From assembly GCA_035633215.1 (NCBI GenBank), contig DASQFI010000077.1:1-17131 (forward strand): a stretch of 17,131 bases of DNA, written 5' to 3'. This DNA is from DASQFI01 sp035633215 (lineage in GTDB: Bacteria > Acidobacteriota > Vicinamibacteria > Vicinamibacterales > SCN-69-37). This document shows, piece after piece, positions 1 to 7,631 of this stretch (within the stretch, counting starts at the first letter, position 1; each line of letters opens with the position of its first letter). The notes under the pieces were generated by a model. It was not told the origin of the DNA. It was given only the letters and a program-made list of their open reading frames with translations, and made no database searches. The position numbers and the translations under genes are program-made.

Positions 1-15
1 CGGATACGCGGCACC

Positions 16-1191
16 GTGCCTGCACGAATTTGGTTGGTGGCCGTGGCGGTCGTGGCCGCGATTGCGTGTGAGCGCGCGCAGCGCTCCGCGCTCGAGCCGT
101 CGGACAGCTTGCCGTCGGCCCCGTCCACGCCGACGCCCAGTCCGACACCAGCGCCGGAACCGACGCCCGCTCCAGCGCCGACACCTGGTCCGGCGCCGTC
201 GCCGAATCCGGCGCCCGCGCCCGCGCCAGATCCGCCACCGCCGCCTCCACCACCGCCTCCACCGCCACCGCCGCCTCCACCACCGCCGCCTCTGCCGACG
301 GGGCCGGTGCTACTGAATGACGACTTCGGCGGACGCGATCTCTTTCCGCCAGGTCACTGGTGGAGTCTGGACATCCGGAGTGCGCCGGTCGATCCGAACT
401 CCGACGCGTTTATCAACTTCATCGGCCGGACGCGCGGCCTGCATCCGGACTTCGGTCCGCCGCCGTACGGCATTCCGTATGTCAGCGTCGGCGGCACGCA
501 GCCGAGACTTCCGGTCACGTTCACGGCGTACGGCAGCGAGAGCGACTCCGGGATTGGCGGCCTGGCCGGTTATCCGATTCCGGAAGAGGCCAAGACGCAG
601 CCGAATTTCATTGAAGGCGGCGTGCCCGGAGGCGGAAACAGCGGAGACCGGCACCTGCTCGTGGTCGATCGCGATCGCTGGCTGCTCGACGAGCTCTTCG
701 CGACTCGCTGGAACGCCGGCGCCGGACGATGGGAGGCTGGGTCAGGCGCGATCTTCGACATGAACACGTTCAATCGCCGCCCCGAGGGGTGGACGTCGGC
801 GGATGCGGCCGGCCTCGCGATTCTTCCCGGACTCGTGCGGTTCGAGGAGGCCATGAGTGGGCGCGACATCCGTCACGCGTATCGCGTCACGGTGCGCGCG
901 ACGAACGACTACGTGTGGCCGGCATCACACCGCGCCGGCTCCACGAGCGGCGCCTTGCCGATGGGCGCGCGTCTGCGCCTGAAAGCGTCGAAGGATCTCT
1001 CCAGCTATCCGCCCTACATTCAGCGCATCTTCCGTGCCATGCAGGTCTACGGGCTCATCGTCGCCGACAACGGATCGGACATGTACATCACGGGCGCGAT
1101 GGACAGCCGGTGGAACAACAGCCAGCTGAACCCGGCGTTTCACGGACTGACGGCGGGGGACTTCGAGGTGATTCAATTGGGGTGGCGATAA
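16..1191 (+). CDS. Proline-rich lipoprotein of unknown function
   Basis: Predicted 391-residue secreted lipoprotein. The GTG-initiated N-terminus has a short hydrophobic stretch ending in a lipobox-like AIAC (Cys about residue 18), so acylation and membrane anchoring are likely. Residues about 30-93 form a Pro/Ala/Thr linker: repeated PxPxP units, then an uninterrupted run of about twenty prolines encoded by CCN codons. From about residue 96 a compact globular domain follows, rich in Gly, Trp and Asp, with no catalytic motif I recognise. The frame stays open to the window's left edge, so the real start may lie upstream; I prefer this GTG because a plausible signal peptide begins right there. 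The gene is convergent with the HU gene. I do not know the C-terminal domain and assign no function; a cell-surface role is inferred only from the lipobox and rigid linker. Confidence 0.75.
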   Translation: MPARIWLVAVAVVAAIACERAQRSALEPSDSLPSAPSTPTPSPTPAPEPTPAPAPTPGPAPSPNPAPAPAPDPPPPPPPPPPPPPPPPPPPPLPTGPVLLNDDFGGRDLFPPGHWWSLDIRSAPVDPNSDAFINFIGRTRGLHPDFGPPPYGIPYVSVGGTQPRLPVTFTAYGSESDSGIGGLAGYPIPEEAKTQPNFIEGGVPGGGNSGDRHLLVVDRDRWLLDELFATRWNAGAGRWEAGSGAIFDMNTFNRRPEGWTSADAAGLAILPGLVRFEEAMSGRDIRHAYRVTVRATNDYVWPASHRAGSTSGALPMGARLRLKASKDLSSYPPYIQRIFRAMQVYGLIVADNGSDMYITGAMDSRWNNSQLNPAFHGLTAGDFEVIQLGWR

Positions 1192-1211
1192 CAGCCGGCG
1201 AGGAGTTCACG

Positions 1212-1241
1212 CCAGCCGTTATCCACCACCGCCGCGGCTGG
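1212..1241. terminator. Possible hairpin between convergent genes
   Basis: CCAGCCG at 1212-1218 pairs with CGGCTGG at 1235-1241 around a 16-base loop. It lies between the stop of the lipoprotein gene and the stop of the convergent HU gene, where a bidirectional terminator would be expected. No T-tract follows on either strand, so intrinsic termination is doubtful. Confidence 0.25.
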
Positions 1242-1270
1242 ACCATGCCAGCCGGTCGAACCCGAATCGT

Positions 1271-1618
1271 TCAGATCATCGCGTTCAAGTTCCGCAGCGC
1301 GCGCACGCGCACCTTGCGGCTGGCCGGCTTGGCCTTGAACATCATCTCTTCGCCGGTGAACGGGTTCTTGCCTTTGCGCGCCGGCGACGCCGGCTTGTTC
1401 ACCGTCTTCAGCTTCATCAGCCCGTTGAAGTTGAATTCGCCGCAGCCTTTCTTGCTGAGATCGGCCGCCATCAAGCTGCCGAGCGCCTCGAACACGTCTT
1501 TCACCTGACGCGGTTTCAGCTCCGTCGCGGTCGCGACCTCGCGGACGACGTCACCTCGGGTGCGGCGCGAGGTGGACGCTGCTGCCTTGTACGCCTTCTT
1601 TTTTGCGGTCTTTGCCAT
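1271..1618 (-). CDS. HU-family DNA-binding protein
   Basis: Small basic nucleoid-associated protein of 115 residues, which would bind and bend DNA as a dimer. The N-terminal ~22 residues are a Lys/Arg/Ala-rich tail absent from classic 90-residue HU. The HU fold follows: helices with the segment VVREVATATELKPRQVKDVF, then the beta-arm region with the family signature NPFTGEEM (HU: NPxTGE), then a basic C-terminal segment. The ATG start has an AGAGG ribosome-binding site 9 bases upstream. A minus-strand TACACT with a weak upstream TCAAAA (about 1680-1705) could be the promoter. The gene stands alone, divergent from nothing and convergent with the lipoprotein gene. The HU/IHF family call is firm; whether it is HU proper or an extended paralogue is open. 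Confidence 0.9.
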   Translation of the reverse strand: MAKTAKKKAYKAAASTSRRTRGDVVREVATATELKPRQVKDVFEALGSLMAADLSKKGCGEFNFNGLMKLKTVNKPASPARKGKNPFTGEEMMFKAKPASRKVRVRALRNLNAMI

Positions 1619-1727
1619 TGATCAGTGCCTCTCGTGGATTGTGGTGTGGATGTGCTTCCGAACTCGATGCGGTGCTAGTGTAACCTGCGTTGGCCTGATT
1701 TTGACGGGATTCATAGGCATTTTCTCG

Positions 1728-2042
1728 TTACTGTTTCCAGATAACCACCGTGCCCGCGACCATGTCGTGCCAGCCTCGCTTGCGTGTGCTGAAGGCGATC
1801 ACGATGAAGCCCAGACAGAAGGGCAGCACCGAGAGCAGCTTCGAGAAGTGGCGCAGGCTGGCCCGGCCCAACTCGAGGCGACGACCCGACTGGTCGGTCA
1901 CGCGCAGGCCAAAGAGCCGCTTTCCGAGCGTGGCCTGGGCCCGGGAGGACTCCAGGAGCGCGAAGTACGGCCAGGCGGGTACGGCCCGGAAGACGAGCGC
2001 AAGAAACAGGCCGAGCCCTTCCCCCAACTCCTTTTCCGTCAA
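1728..2042 (-). CDS. RDD-family membrane protein, probably 5'-truncated
   Basis: About 104 residues matching the later part of the RDD domain: an aromatic hydrophobic segment (FRAVPAWPYFALLESS), the conserved ATLGKRLFGLRVTD stretch, a second hydrophobic helix (LLSVLPFCLGFIVIAF) and the closing KRGWHDMVAGTVV motif. RDD proteins normally begin with a first membrane helix holding the Arg-Asp pair; that part is missing here. The frame opens with a TTG at 2042 and has no ribosome-binding site. Another frame just upstream encodes a 16-residue peptide from ATG 2089, whose TGA overlaps this TTG. Either a deletion plus frameshift removed the N-terminal helix, or this is a naturally short RDD protein. 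Its substrate is unknown. I am confident of the family, not of integrity. Confidence 0.7.
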   Translation of the reverse strand: MTEKELGEGLGLFLALVFRAVPAWPYFALLESSRAQATLGKRLFGLRVTDQSGRRLELGRASLRHFSKLLSVLPFCLGFIVIAFSTRKRGWHDMVAGTVVIWKQ

Positions 2043-2514
2043 CGGTAAGAGGTGTCGAAGGTCAGGTCGTCGCCGGGGGAATCGACCATTGGGTCAGGCT
2101 CAGTTTGGCTGAAGAATCGGGACCGCCGAGGGCGCCCGCTCACGTCGGCGTGATTTCCAACGATCCGACGATGTGCTCGACGATCGGCCGGACGTCTTCG
2201 CGTTGCCACGTCCGGACGCTCAGCGTCACCAGATCGGCGCCCGCTTCTGCGAGCAGGATGGTCAGCGCCTGCGGCTCGGGTGGGCTCTCGCCAGGCGTCA
2301 GTCCGTCCAGACCTTCGGCGTGCCTGGATCCAGGCACGGATCGGGCGACAGGCCTCTCGGTCCGAGCGTGTGCGCGCGCGATGCCACGCTGTCCTCGCAC
2401 GGCGGCAACGCAGGCAGGCGCGCTCCGCGAATGGCGCGCGCGTGCCGCACCGCGTGATCGAGCTGGCGCTCGTCGGAGGGTTTTGCCTCTGCTACGTCTC
2501 GGCCGTGATCCTCG

Positions 2515-2543
2515 ACGCGTTGTTGTCGCAGGGCATTCTCTAA
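2515..2543 (+). repeat. 29-base direct repeat, copy 1 (partner at 17073-17101)
   Basis: The 29 bases at 2515-2543 match 17073-17101 with a single difference (T/G at the tenth base); the shared core is GTCGCAGGGCATTCTCTAA. Similarity ends abruptly on both sides. In one plus-strand frame both copies end in the same peptide tail SQGIL and a TAA stop. Confidence 0.7.
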
Positions 2544-2577
2544 ACCCCGCCGCCAACCTCCGGACTCTGGCCGCCGT

Positions 2578-2602
2578 CTATATACTTTACAATGTGAAGC
2601 AA
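2578..2602 (+). promoter_or_regulatory. Candidate PadR/ADOP promoter and operator
   Basis: An AT-rich island (TATATACTTTACAATGTG) stands out in otherwise GC-rich DNA just before the PadR gene. TATACT at 2581-2586 is close to a -10 box and would place transcription start near 2593, so the mRNA would be leaderless from GTG 2594 or carry a leader of only about 10 bases before ATG 2603. PadR repressors commonly act on their own AT-rich promoter. I see no good -35 box. Confidence 0.4.
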
Positions 2603-2941
2603 ATGAAACGCGCCGCCGTCTCGCCCCTCGGCGAGTTCGAGGCCATGGTGCTGTTGGCCCTCGCGCGGCTGGGTCCCGACGCGTACGGCGCCACGATCCG
2701 TCGCGAGATTGAAGCGCGGACCGGCCGCCAGCTCGCGATCAGCGCTGTCTACATCACGCTGGACCGCCTCGAACGCAAGGGGTTCGTGCGGTCGCGGGTG
2801 GGCGAGCCCACACCGCAGCGGGGCGGCCGGCGTCGGAAGCACTACGCCGTGCTGTCGGCAGGCAGTCGCGCGCTCGCAGAAACCTATCGCAGTTTCATGG
2901 GCATGGTCGAAGGTCTGGAACGCCAGTTCGAGGGCCGGTGA
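2603..2941 (+). CDS. PadR-family transcriptional regulator
   Basis: A 112-residue winged-helix repressor of the compact PadR type. It opens with SPLGEFEAMVLLALARLG, continues through helix and recognition-helix segments (ISAVYITLDRLERKGFVRS, matching the family pattern A-x-Y-x-x-L-x-R-L-E-x-K-G), then the wing with a basic RGGRRRKHY turn and a C-terminal dimerisation helix. I start at ATG 2603, where family similarity begins; the open frame extends to 2105 but that part is not PadR-like, and GTG 2594 in the same frame is an alternative. The stop overlaps the permease start by four bases (GTGA), so the two genes are translationally coupled. PadR genes next to ADOP permeases are characteristic of Acidobacteriota. 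The ligand is unknown. Confidence 0.93.
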   Translation: MKRAAVSPLGEFEAMVLLALARLGPDAYGATIRREIEARTGRQLAISAVYITLDRLERKGFVRSRVGEPTPQRGGRRRKHYAVLSAGSRALAETYRSFMGMVEGLERQFEGR

Positions 2942-5562
2942 GCACGCCGGTTCGGCCCGGCGCGCCTCCGCGGTGGGCACGCGCGCTCGCGACCGCACGC
3001 GTCCGGGCGGAGCACCGAGAGTTCCTCCTCGGAGATCTCGACGAGGACTTCCACGAGATCGCCGCCACGCGCGGCGTTGGTGCCGCCAGGCGCTGGTATT
3101 GGCGACAGGCGATGCGCAATCTGTTGACACGGCATCCACCATCCGACGTCTTCCCATCGAAACGAGGGGCAATCGTGCCGCACTTCATTCAGGACGTTCG
3201 ATTCGCGCTCAGAATGCTCCGCCGCGCACCGGGGTTCGCTTTCACCGCGATGGTCACACTGGCGCTCGGCGTCGGCGCCACCACCGCGATCTTCAGTGTG
3301 GTCGATGCCGTCCTGTTGGCGCCGCTGCCGTTCACAGACGCCGACCGGCTCGTGATCGCGAGGAACGGCCCCACCCTGCAGGACAGCACGCCGGTATCGT
3401 ACCCAGCGTTCCTCGAATGGCGAGACGGTGCGGTCTTTCAGCACACGGGCGCGTACTTCAACTGGGGCGCGACGATGTCCGGTGACGGGGAGCCGGAAGA
3501 GTTGGAGGGTCTGAGAACGTCGGCGTCGCTGTTCGAGGTTCTCGGCGTCCGCCCGATGATCGGCACGATCTTCACCCTCGCCGATGAGCCGCGCGCTGCT
3601 GAGGCGAAGGTGCTGATCGGGGAGGGGCTGTGGCGGCGACGGTTCGGTGGAGGCGGCGACGTGCTTGGCCGCCGAATCGTGCTCAATGCCGTGAGCTACA
3701 CGATCATCGGCGTTCTACCGGAGTCGTTCCGCTTGAGGCCGACCGACGATCCGCCCGAGATCGTCGGCCCGCTCCGCTTGACGCCGCAGACCGCTCCGGC
3801 CTCGCTCAACTTCATCGGTGTCGCCGGCCGGCTCAAGGCCGGTCAGACCCCGGAGCGTGCTCGCGACGAGCTGCAGGCGTTGGTCCGCCGTCTTCATCCC
3901 GACGCGCGGCCGGCGCCGACCGTCACGGTCGTCCCGGTGCGCACCGTGGTCGCGGGCGACTCCGCGCGGGTGTTATGGCCGCTGCTCGGCGCCGTCGGAT
4001 TTCTGCTGTGCATCGGCTGCGCGAATCTGGCGAATCTGCTGCTGGCGCGTGCCACAAGCCGACGGCAGGAGATCGGCATCCGCCTCGCCCTCGGCGCGTC
4101 CCGGTCGCGGATCGTCCGCCAGTTGCTGACCGAGAGCGTGGTGCTCGCGGTCGCCGGGGGGGCCTGTGGCGTGGCATTGGCCTGGATAGCGGTCGTGCTG
4201 GCCGGGGATGCCAACGCGGTGCGCGCGGCCGGCGCCTACGACGTGCGGGTCAATCTGCCGGTGCTGGGCTTCGCGCTCGCGGTCTCGCTCGTCTCAGGCA
4301 TCTTCTTCGGTCTGGCGCCCGCGCTGACCAGCGGCCATCAGTCGGTCGGCACGACGATGGGCAGCGCCATTCGCATCGCGACCGGACGATCTGCGCTTCG
4401 TTCGGCGCTCGTCGTGGTCGAAGTCGCGCTCACGCTCGTGCTCCTCGTCGGCGCCGGACTGCTCGTCCGCAGCTTCGCGAACCTCATCCTTGTAGACAAG
4501 GGCTTCGATGCGGCGCGCGTGGTCAGGTTTGGTCTGACGACCCCGACGGCCAAGTACGCCACCCCTGAAGCGCGCACGCAGTTCTTTCAGGCCGCGCTCG
4601 CCGGTCTGGCCGCGCTGCCGCATGTCCGCGCTGCGGGGCTCGTCAACGAGCTTCCGCTCGGGGGCGGCGGTGTCAACGGCAATGTGGAGATTGAAGGGCG
4701 CACGTTCGCGCCCGGACAATCTCCGATGCCGGAGAAGCGCATCGTCAGCCCCGACTATTTCAGAGCGCTCGGTATTCCGATCATCAGGGGCCGCGGCTTT
4801 ACCGAGCGCGACAGGTCGGGCACGAGGCCGGTGATGGTCATCAGCGAGAGCTTCGCGCGGCGGCATTTCGACGGTGTGGATCCCATTGGCCTGCGCGCGG
4901 CATTCAACTGGGACATGGAGGGATTCCAGGAGATCGTGGGTGTCGTCGCGGACGTGAAGCACTACGGTTTGGACGACGGCCCCCAGCCGATGGTCTATGT
5001 CACGTACCTCCAACGCCCGCTCGACGATGGCAATATCGTCGTCGGTACCACTGGAGAGGTCGAACCTTTGTTCGCGGCCGCGCGCGAGGTGATCCGCCGT
5101 CTCGATCCCGATCGGCCGCTGACATCGCTGGGGACGCTCGACGAGGTCGTCACGCGTTCGGTCGCGACGCGACGATTCGCGCTGTGGATGGTCGGTGGAT
5201 TCGCCGCGATCGGCCTCGTGCTCGCCGCGACGGGCATCTACGGCGTTGTCGCGTACGCGGCGCGGCAGCGCACGCGCGAGTTCGGCATCCGGCTCGCTCT
5301 GGGCGCGAGATCGGGCGAAGTGATCCGGCTCGTCCTGATGCAGGGTCTGATTCCCGTGATCGTGGGTGTTGTGCTCGGAACCGCGGGCGCCCTTGCGCTG
5401 ACCGGCCTGATTGGCGCCCAGCTGTTTGGTGTGGAGCCGACCGATCCGATGACGTTCGGCCTGGTGGTCCTCGTGCTTGGCCTCGTTGGCATCGCCGCCT
5501 GCTATCTCCCGGCGCGGCGGGCAAACAGGCTCAATCCGTCGGCGGTCCTCCGGGCAGATTGA
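2938..5562 (+). CDS. ADOP family permease (MacB/FtsX-like, duplicated)
   Basis: An 874-residue membrane protein with the layout of the Acidobacterial duplicated orphan permeases. Residues ~20-65 are the N-terminal prefix domain (EFLLGDLDEDFHEIAATRG). A first membrane helix follows (~95-125), then a MacB-type periplasmic domain, then an FtsX block of three helices around 335-460 containing QEIGIRLALGASRSRIVRQL. A second helix (ALVVVEVALTLVLLVGAGLL) and second periplasmic domain come next. The final FtsX block repeats the signature as REFGIRLALGARSGEVIRLV and ends in PARRANRLNPSAVLRAD. No ATPase is encoded nearby, consistent with the 'orphan' label. The GTG start overlaps the PadR stop. Family function is not established; by analogy with MacB it may be mechanotransmission or export at the inner membrane. 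The frame appears complete. Confidence 0.93.
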   Translation: MSTPVRPGAPPRWARALATARVRAEHREFLLGDLDEDFHEIAATRGVGAARRWYWRQAMRNLLTRHPPSDVFPSKRGAIVPHFIQDVRFALRMLRRAPGFAFTAMVTLALGVGATTAIFSVVDAVLLAPLPFTDADRLVIARNGPTLQDSTPVSYPAFLEWRDGAVFQHTGAYFNWGATMSGDGEPEELEGLRTSASLFEVLGVRPMIGTIFTLADEPRAAEAKVLIGEGLWRRRFGGGGDVLGRRIVLNAVSYTIIGVLPESFRLRPTDDPPEIVGPLRLTPQTAPASLNFIGVAGRLKAGQTPERARDELQALVRRLHPDARPAPTVTVVPVRTVVAGDSARVLWPLLGAVGFLLCIGCANLANLLLARATSRRQEIGIRLALGASRSRIVRQLLTESVVLAVAGGACGVALAWIAVVLAGDANAVRAAGAYDVRVNLPVLGFALAVSLVSGIFFGLAPALTSGHQSVGTTMGSAIRIATGRSALRSALVVVEVALTLVLLVGAGLLVRSFANLILVDKGFDAARVVRFGLTTPTAKYATPEARTQFFQAALAGLAALPHVRAAGLVNELPLGGGGVNGNVEIEGRTFAPGQSPMPEKRIVSPDYFRALGIPIIRGRGFTERDRSGTRPVMVISESFARRHFDGVDPIGLRAAFNWDMEGFQEIVGVVADVKHYGLDDGPQPMVYVTYLQRPLDDGNIVVGTTGEVEPLFAAAREVIRRLDPDRPLTSLGTLDEVVTRSVATRRFALWMVGGFAAIGLVLAATGIYGVVAYAARQRTREFGIRLALGARSGEVIRLVLMQGLIPVIVGVVLGTAGALALTGLIGAQLFGVEPTDPMTFGLVVLVLGLVGIAACYLPARRANRLNPSAVLRAD

Positions 5563-5570
5563 GTGGGACC

Positions 5571-6047
5571 TTACCGCTCGATTTGCTCCCTGGCCGCTTT
5601 CGTCCACCGACAAACCCGGTCCACCTCAGAAGCCGAGACGCGAGCACGCGGGTGCATGAGCAGGTACGAACGAAGCGGCATGATGCCCTTCCGCAAGTCG
5701 CTGCAGATCCCGCCCAATCGTTGAGTCGGCGTGGGCTCAATGATGGGGTCGGTGCCCCACTCCGAGAAGTTGAGATCTGAGCGTGCCTGGCGTACATCGC
5801 GCGCCACGAGCCAGGAGACAGGTGCCACCCGCGCGTAGAAAGGCCAGTGAGTCTCGTTGGAGTGACAATCGTAACAGGCGCGACGCAGTATCGCGTCGAC
5901 GTCAGTCGGGACGTGCACGTGCGCCTGCAACACCCGCCCTGACGCGAGCGGAGGATTTGTGAGGTCAGGACGCCGAACGAACTGCGCGACGATGAACAGC
6001 GCGAGAAGCGCCGAGGCGCCTCCACGAAGTGCTCGAGTCCGGCTCAC
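5571..6047 (-). CDS. Haem-binding (c-type) periplasmic protein
   Basis: A 158-residue protein with an N-terminal hydrophobic helix (ASALLALFIVAQFV, residues ~11-24) acting as signal or anchor, and one c-type haem site CYDCH at residues 58-62. The surrounding pattern, CYDCHSNETHWPFYARVAPV followed by W-L-V-x-x-D-V and a short NFSEWG motif, is that of the Haem_bd domain family, small periplasmic monohaem proteins often found beside dioxygenase or redox genes. The start is GTG 6047 without a clear ribosome-binding site, at the very point where upstream dioxygenase similarity stops, so the native start or leader may have been lost. Its stop is 8 bases from the convergent permease stop. The family call is good; the electron partner is unknown. 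Confidence 0.85.
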   Translation of the reverse strand: MSRTRALRGGASALLALFIVAQFVRRPDLTNPPLASGRVLQAHVHVPTDVDAILRRACYDCHSNETHWPFYARVAPVSWLVARDVRQARSDLNFSEWGTDPIIEPTPTQRLGGICSDLRKGIMPLRSYLLMHPRARVSASEVDRVCRWTKAAREQIER

Positions 6048-6279
6048 TGTCGGCCGAGGTGTACACCGTTCCCTCGATGATCAATCGCTCACCTGCTTCT
6101 CCTTTTGTGGGCATGATGAGAGTCGCTCCAAGGCTCGTCGGCGCCTCGGCCGTGCCGCACCACTCGCACTCGGGCAAGGGTGCGATCTGTGGCTCGCCTG
6201 AGAGGGCATGCGGCGTTGAGGCGAGGCCGAACGTCGTACAGCAGGCGAACGCGACTGCGAGAGCGAATCTCTTCATCAT
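5965..6279 (-). pseudogene. Truncated intradiol-dioxygenase-like gene
   Basis: The frame opens at ATG 6279 with a signal peptide (MMKRFALAVAFACCTTFGLA) and continues with a segment typical of the extracellular dioxygenase-like family (CEWCGTAEAPTSL, then GEAGERLIIEGTVYTS). In intact relatives this leads into the beta-sandwich domain with Tyr/His iron ligands; here similarity ends near base 6050 and the frame runs into the out-of-frame 5' end of the haem-binding gene, stopping at 5965. The whole catalytic domain is absent. I infer a deletion that removed the dioxygenase body and fused its 5' end to the downstream haem gene, which may now use its promoter. A functional short secreted peptide is possible but unlikely. 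Confidence 0.65.
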
Positions 6280-6401
6280 GGGTCTCGCTGATGTTGACGA
6301 AGGATACCCCGTACAGGTCGATCAACGCCGGGCACGGGATCCCGAAAATGCTCGGCCCGGGAAAGCTGATGGCGGAAGGTACGGCGATCGTTGACCTGGC
6401 G

Positions 6402-7427
6402 ATGCGAGTGTTACTGATCGGCGGAGCTGGATTCATTGGACCCCATGTGGCGAGCGCGTTGGAACGGCGCGGCCATGAGGTCATCGTCTTCCGCCGGAAG
6501 AAGTCAGCTTCACCACAACGCCGCGAGATCGTCGGAGATCGCAGGCAGCTCGCCCTACATGCCACCCAACTGCGTTCGCTCCAGCCCGACGTCGTCATCG
6601 ATCTGATTCTGAGCTCCGGCGCGCAGGCTCGCGAGCTGATGAAGACGTGTCGTGGCGCGGTTCGTCGCGTCGTCGCCCTTAGCAGCTGTGATGTCTATCG
6701 AGCGTGCGGGGTGTTCAACAGATCGGAGCCGGGTCCGTTGGAGTCCATCCCCCTGACTGAGTCGTCACCTCTTCGCACAAAATTGCAGGCGTATCCGCCG
6801 GATCGGCTGAGAATGCTGCAGCAGGTGTTCGGCTGGCTCGACGACGAGTACGACAAAATCCCCGTCGAGCGCGAAGTTCTGGGGGATCACGAATTGCCGG
6901 GAACTGTCTTGAGACTTCCGATGGTGTACGGTCCGGGCGATCCGCTGCATCGACTGTCGACGGTTCTGAAGCGAATGGATGATTGCCGCCCTGCGATCCT
7001 GTTCGAGGAGAAACATGCCGCATGGCGATCGCCGCGTGGGTTTGTCAGCAATGTAGGCGAGGCGATCGCCATCACGGCAATCGACGATCGCGCCGCCAGG
7101 CAGACGTACAACGTCGGGGAGGTCGAAAGCCTCTCAGAGGTCGAGTGGGCCCGGCACATCGCGCGCATCGTCGGATGGACTGGCAGATTCGTCGTCCTTC
7201 CCGCCGCTCGCACGCCGCCGCATCTGCGGTCGCCGGGCAACCTGGACCAACACTGGGTGACCGACACGTCCAGGATCCGCGAAGAGCTCGGGTACAGAGA
7301 AGTGGTTGCACGAGAGGATGCAATGCGCGCAACGATTGAGTGGGAGCGCGCGAATCCAGCACCTGTCAATCCGCAGACGTTCGACTATGCCGCCGAGGAC
7401 GCGGCCTTGGCGGTGACGGAGCGTTGA
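6402..7427 (+). CDS. NAD-dependent epimerase/dehydratase (extended SDR)
   Basis: A 341-residue Rossmann-fold protein. The start is set at ATG 6402 because MRVLLIGGAGFIG opens the fold at once, with the NAD-binding GxxGxxG at residues 7-13; the open frame reaches back to 6180 but the extra residues are unlike the family, and ATG 6369 is the only other reasonable choice. Other extended-SDR marks are SSCDVYRACG near residue 95, the YDK segment (about residue 150) that aligns with the usual YxxxK catalytic position, and LRLPMVYGPGDPLHR in the substrate half. Related sequences act on nucleotide sugars or steroid-like substrates, so the substrate cannot be named. It is divergent from the dioxygenase remnant; 122 bases separate them. 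No strong ribosome-binding site is visible. It is the last gene before the first tRNA-half repeat. Confidence 0.88.
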   Translation: MRVLLIGGAGFIGPHVASALERRGHEVIVFRRKKSASPQRREIVGDRRQLALHATQLRSLQPDVVIDLILSSGAQARELMKTCRGAVRRVVALSSCDVYRACGVFNRSEPGPLESIPLTESSPLRTKLQAYPPDRLRMLQQVFGWLDDEYDKIPVEREVLGDHELPGTVLRLPMVYGPGDPLHRLSTVLKRMDDCRPAILFEEKHAAWRSPRGFVSNVGEAIAITAIDDRAARQTYNVGEVESLSEVEWARHIARIVGWTGRFVVLPAARTPPHLRSPGNLDQHWVTDTSRIREELGYREVVAREDAMRATIEWERANPAPVNPQTFDYAAEDAALAVTER

Positions 7428-7442
7428 CGTGACGGTGAGAAC

Positions 7443-7606
7443 TGGTCGGGGCGCCGAGATTCGAACTCGGGACCCCCTGCGCCCAAGGCAGAGCCGGCGA
7501 TCGCGCGAAATCCTGGCATTTCTTTCCGGTCGGAAGTTGCGAGGTTGTAGAAGCTTTTGGGCGATTGTGGGCCGATACGGCAGAACGTAGCTACAAATCC
7601 GCTACA
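7443..7606 (-). repeat. 164-base repeat copy 1 with tRNA-Pro(TGG) 3' half
   Basis: Read on the minus strand, 7492-7443 is the 3' half of a tRNA: anticodon stem TCTGC/GCAGG around loop CTTGGGC (anticodon TGG, Pro), a GGGTC variable loop, T-arm CCGAG-TTCGAAT-CTCGG, acceptor strand CGCCCCG, discriminator A and encoded CCA. No matching 5' acceptor or D-arm precedes it, so it is not a functional tRNA. The first 52 bases (7443-7494) are identical in all three copies. The other 112 bases differ from copy 3 at 16 positions by hand count and end in the invariant GTAGCTACAAATCCGCTACA. I interpret it as an attachment-site remnant of a tyrosine-recombinase element. Confidence 0.85.
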
Positions 7607-7631
7607 GCATTTCGTCTTGTGACGGCAACCT

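Larger units (their letters stand above)
2097..2602. other. Gene-poor stretch with decayed coding remnants
   Basis: About 500 bases without a convincing intact gene. On the minus strand, 2140-2283 reads as the plausible C-terminus of a protein (segment ALTILLAEAGADLVTLSVRT followed by a helix-like tail and stop), but upstream the frame degenerates into Arg/Ala-rich noise. On the plus strand, 2441-2543 encodes a hydrophobic tail (ALVGGFCLCYVSAVILDALL, then a stop) with no credible N-terminus. The last 29 bases (2515-2543) recur near the right edge of the window. I read this as debris of at least one deleted gene, without identification. Confidence 0.35.

Noticed and set aside
2105..2602. N-terminal extension of the PadR frame to 2105
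   Set aside because: The added 166 residues show no PadR similarity and cross the promoter-like AT-rich island; PadR proteins of this type are about 110 residues.
4294..5613. 439-codon minus-strand open frame opposite the ADOP permease
   Set aside because: Its composition is extreme in Arg, Asp and His with no motif, and it is fully covered by the well-supported permease gene.
7443..7492. Functional tRNA-Pro gene (and the same in the other two copies)
   Set aside because: Only the anticodon stem-loop, T-arm and 3' acceptor strand are present; there is no 5' acceptor strand or D-arm in the adjacent sequence.
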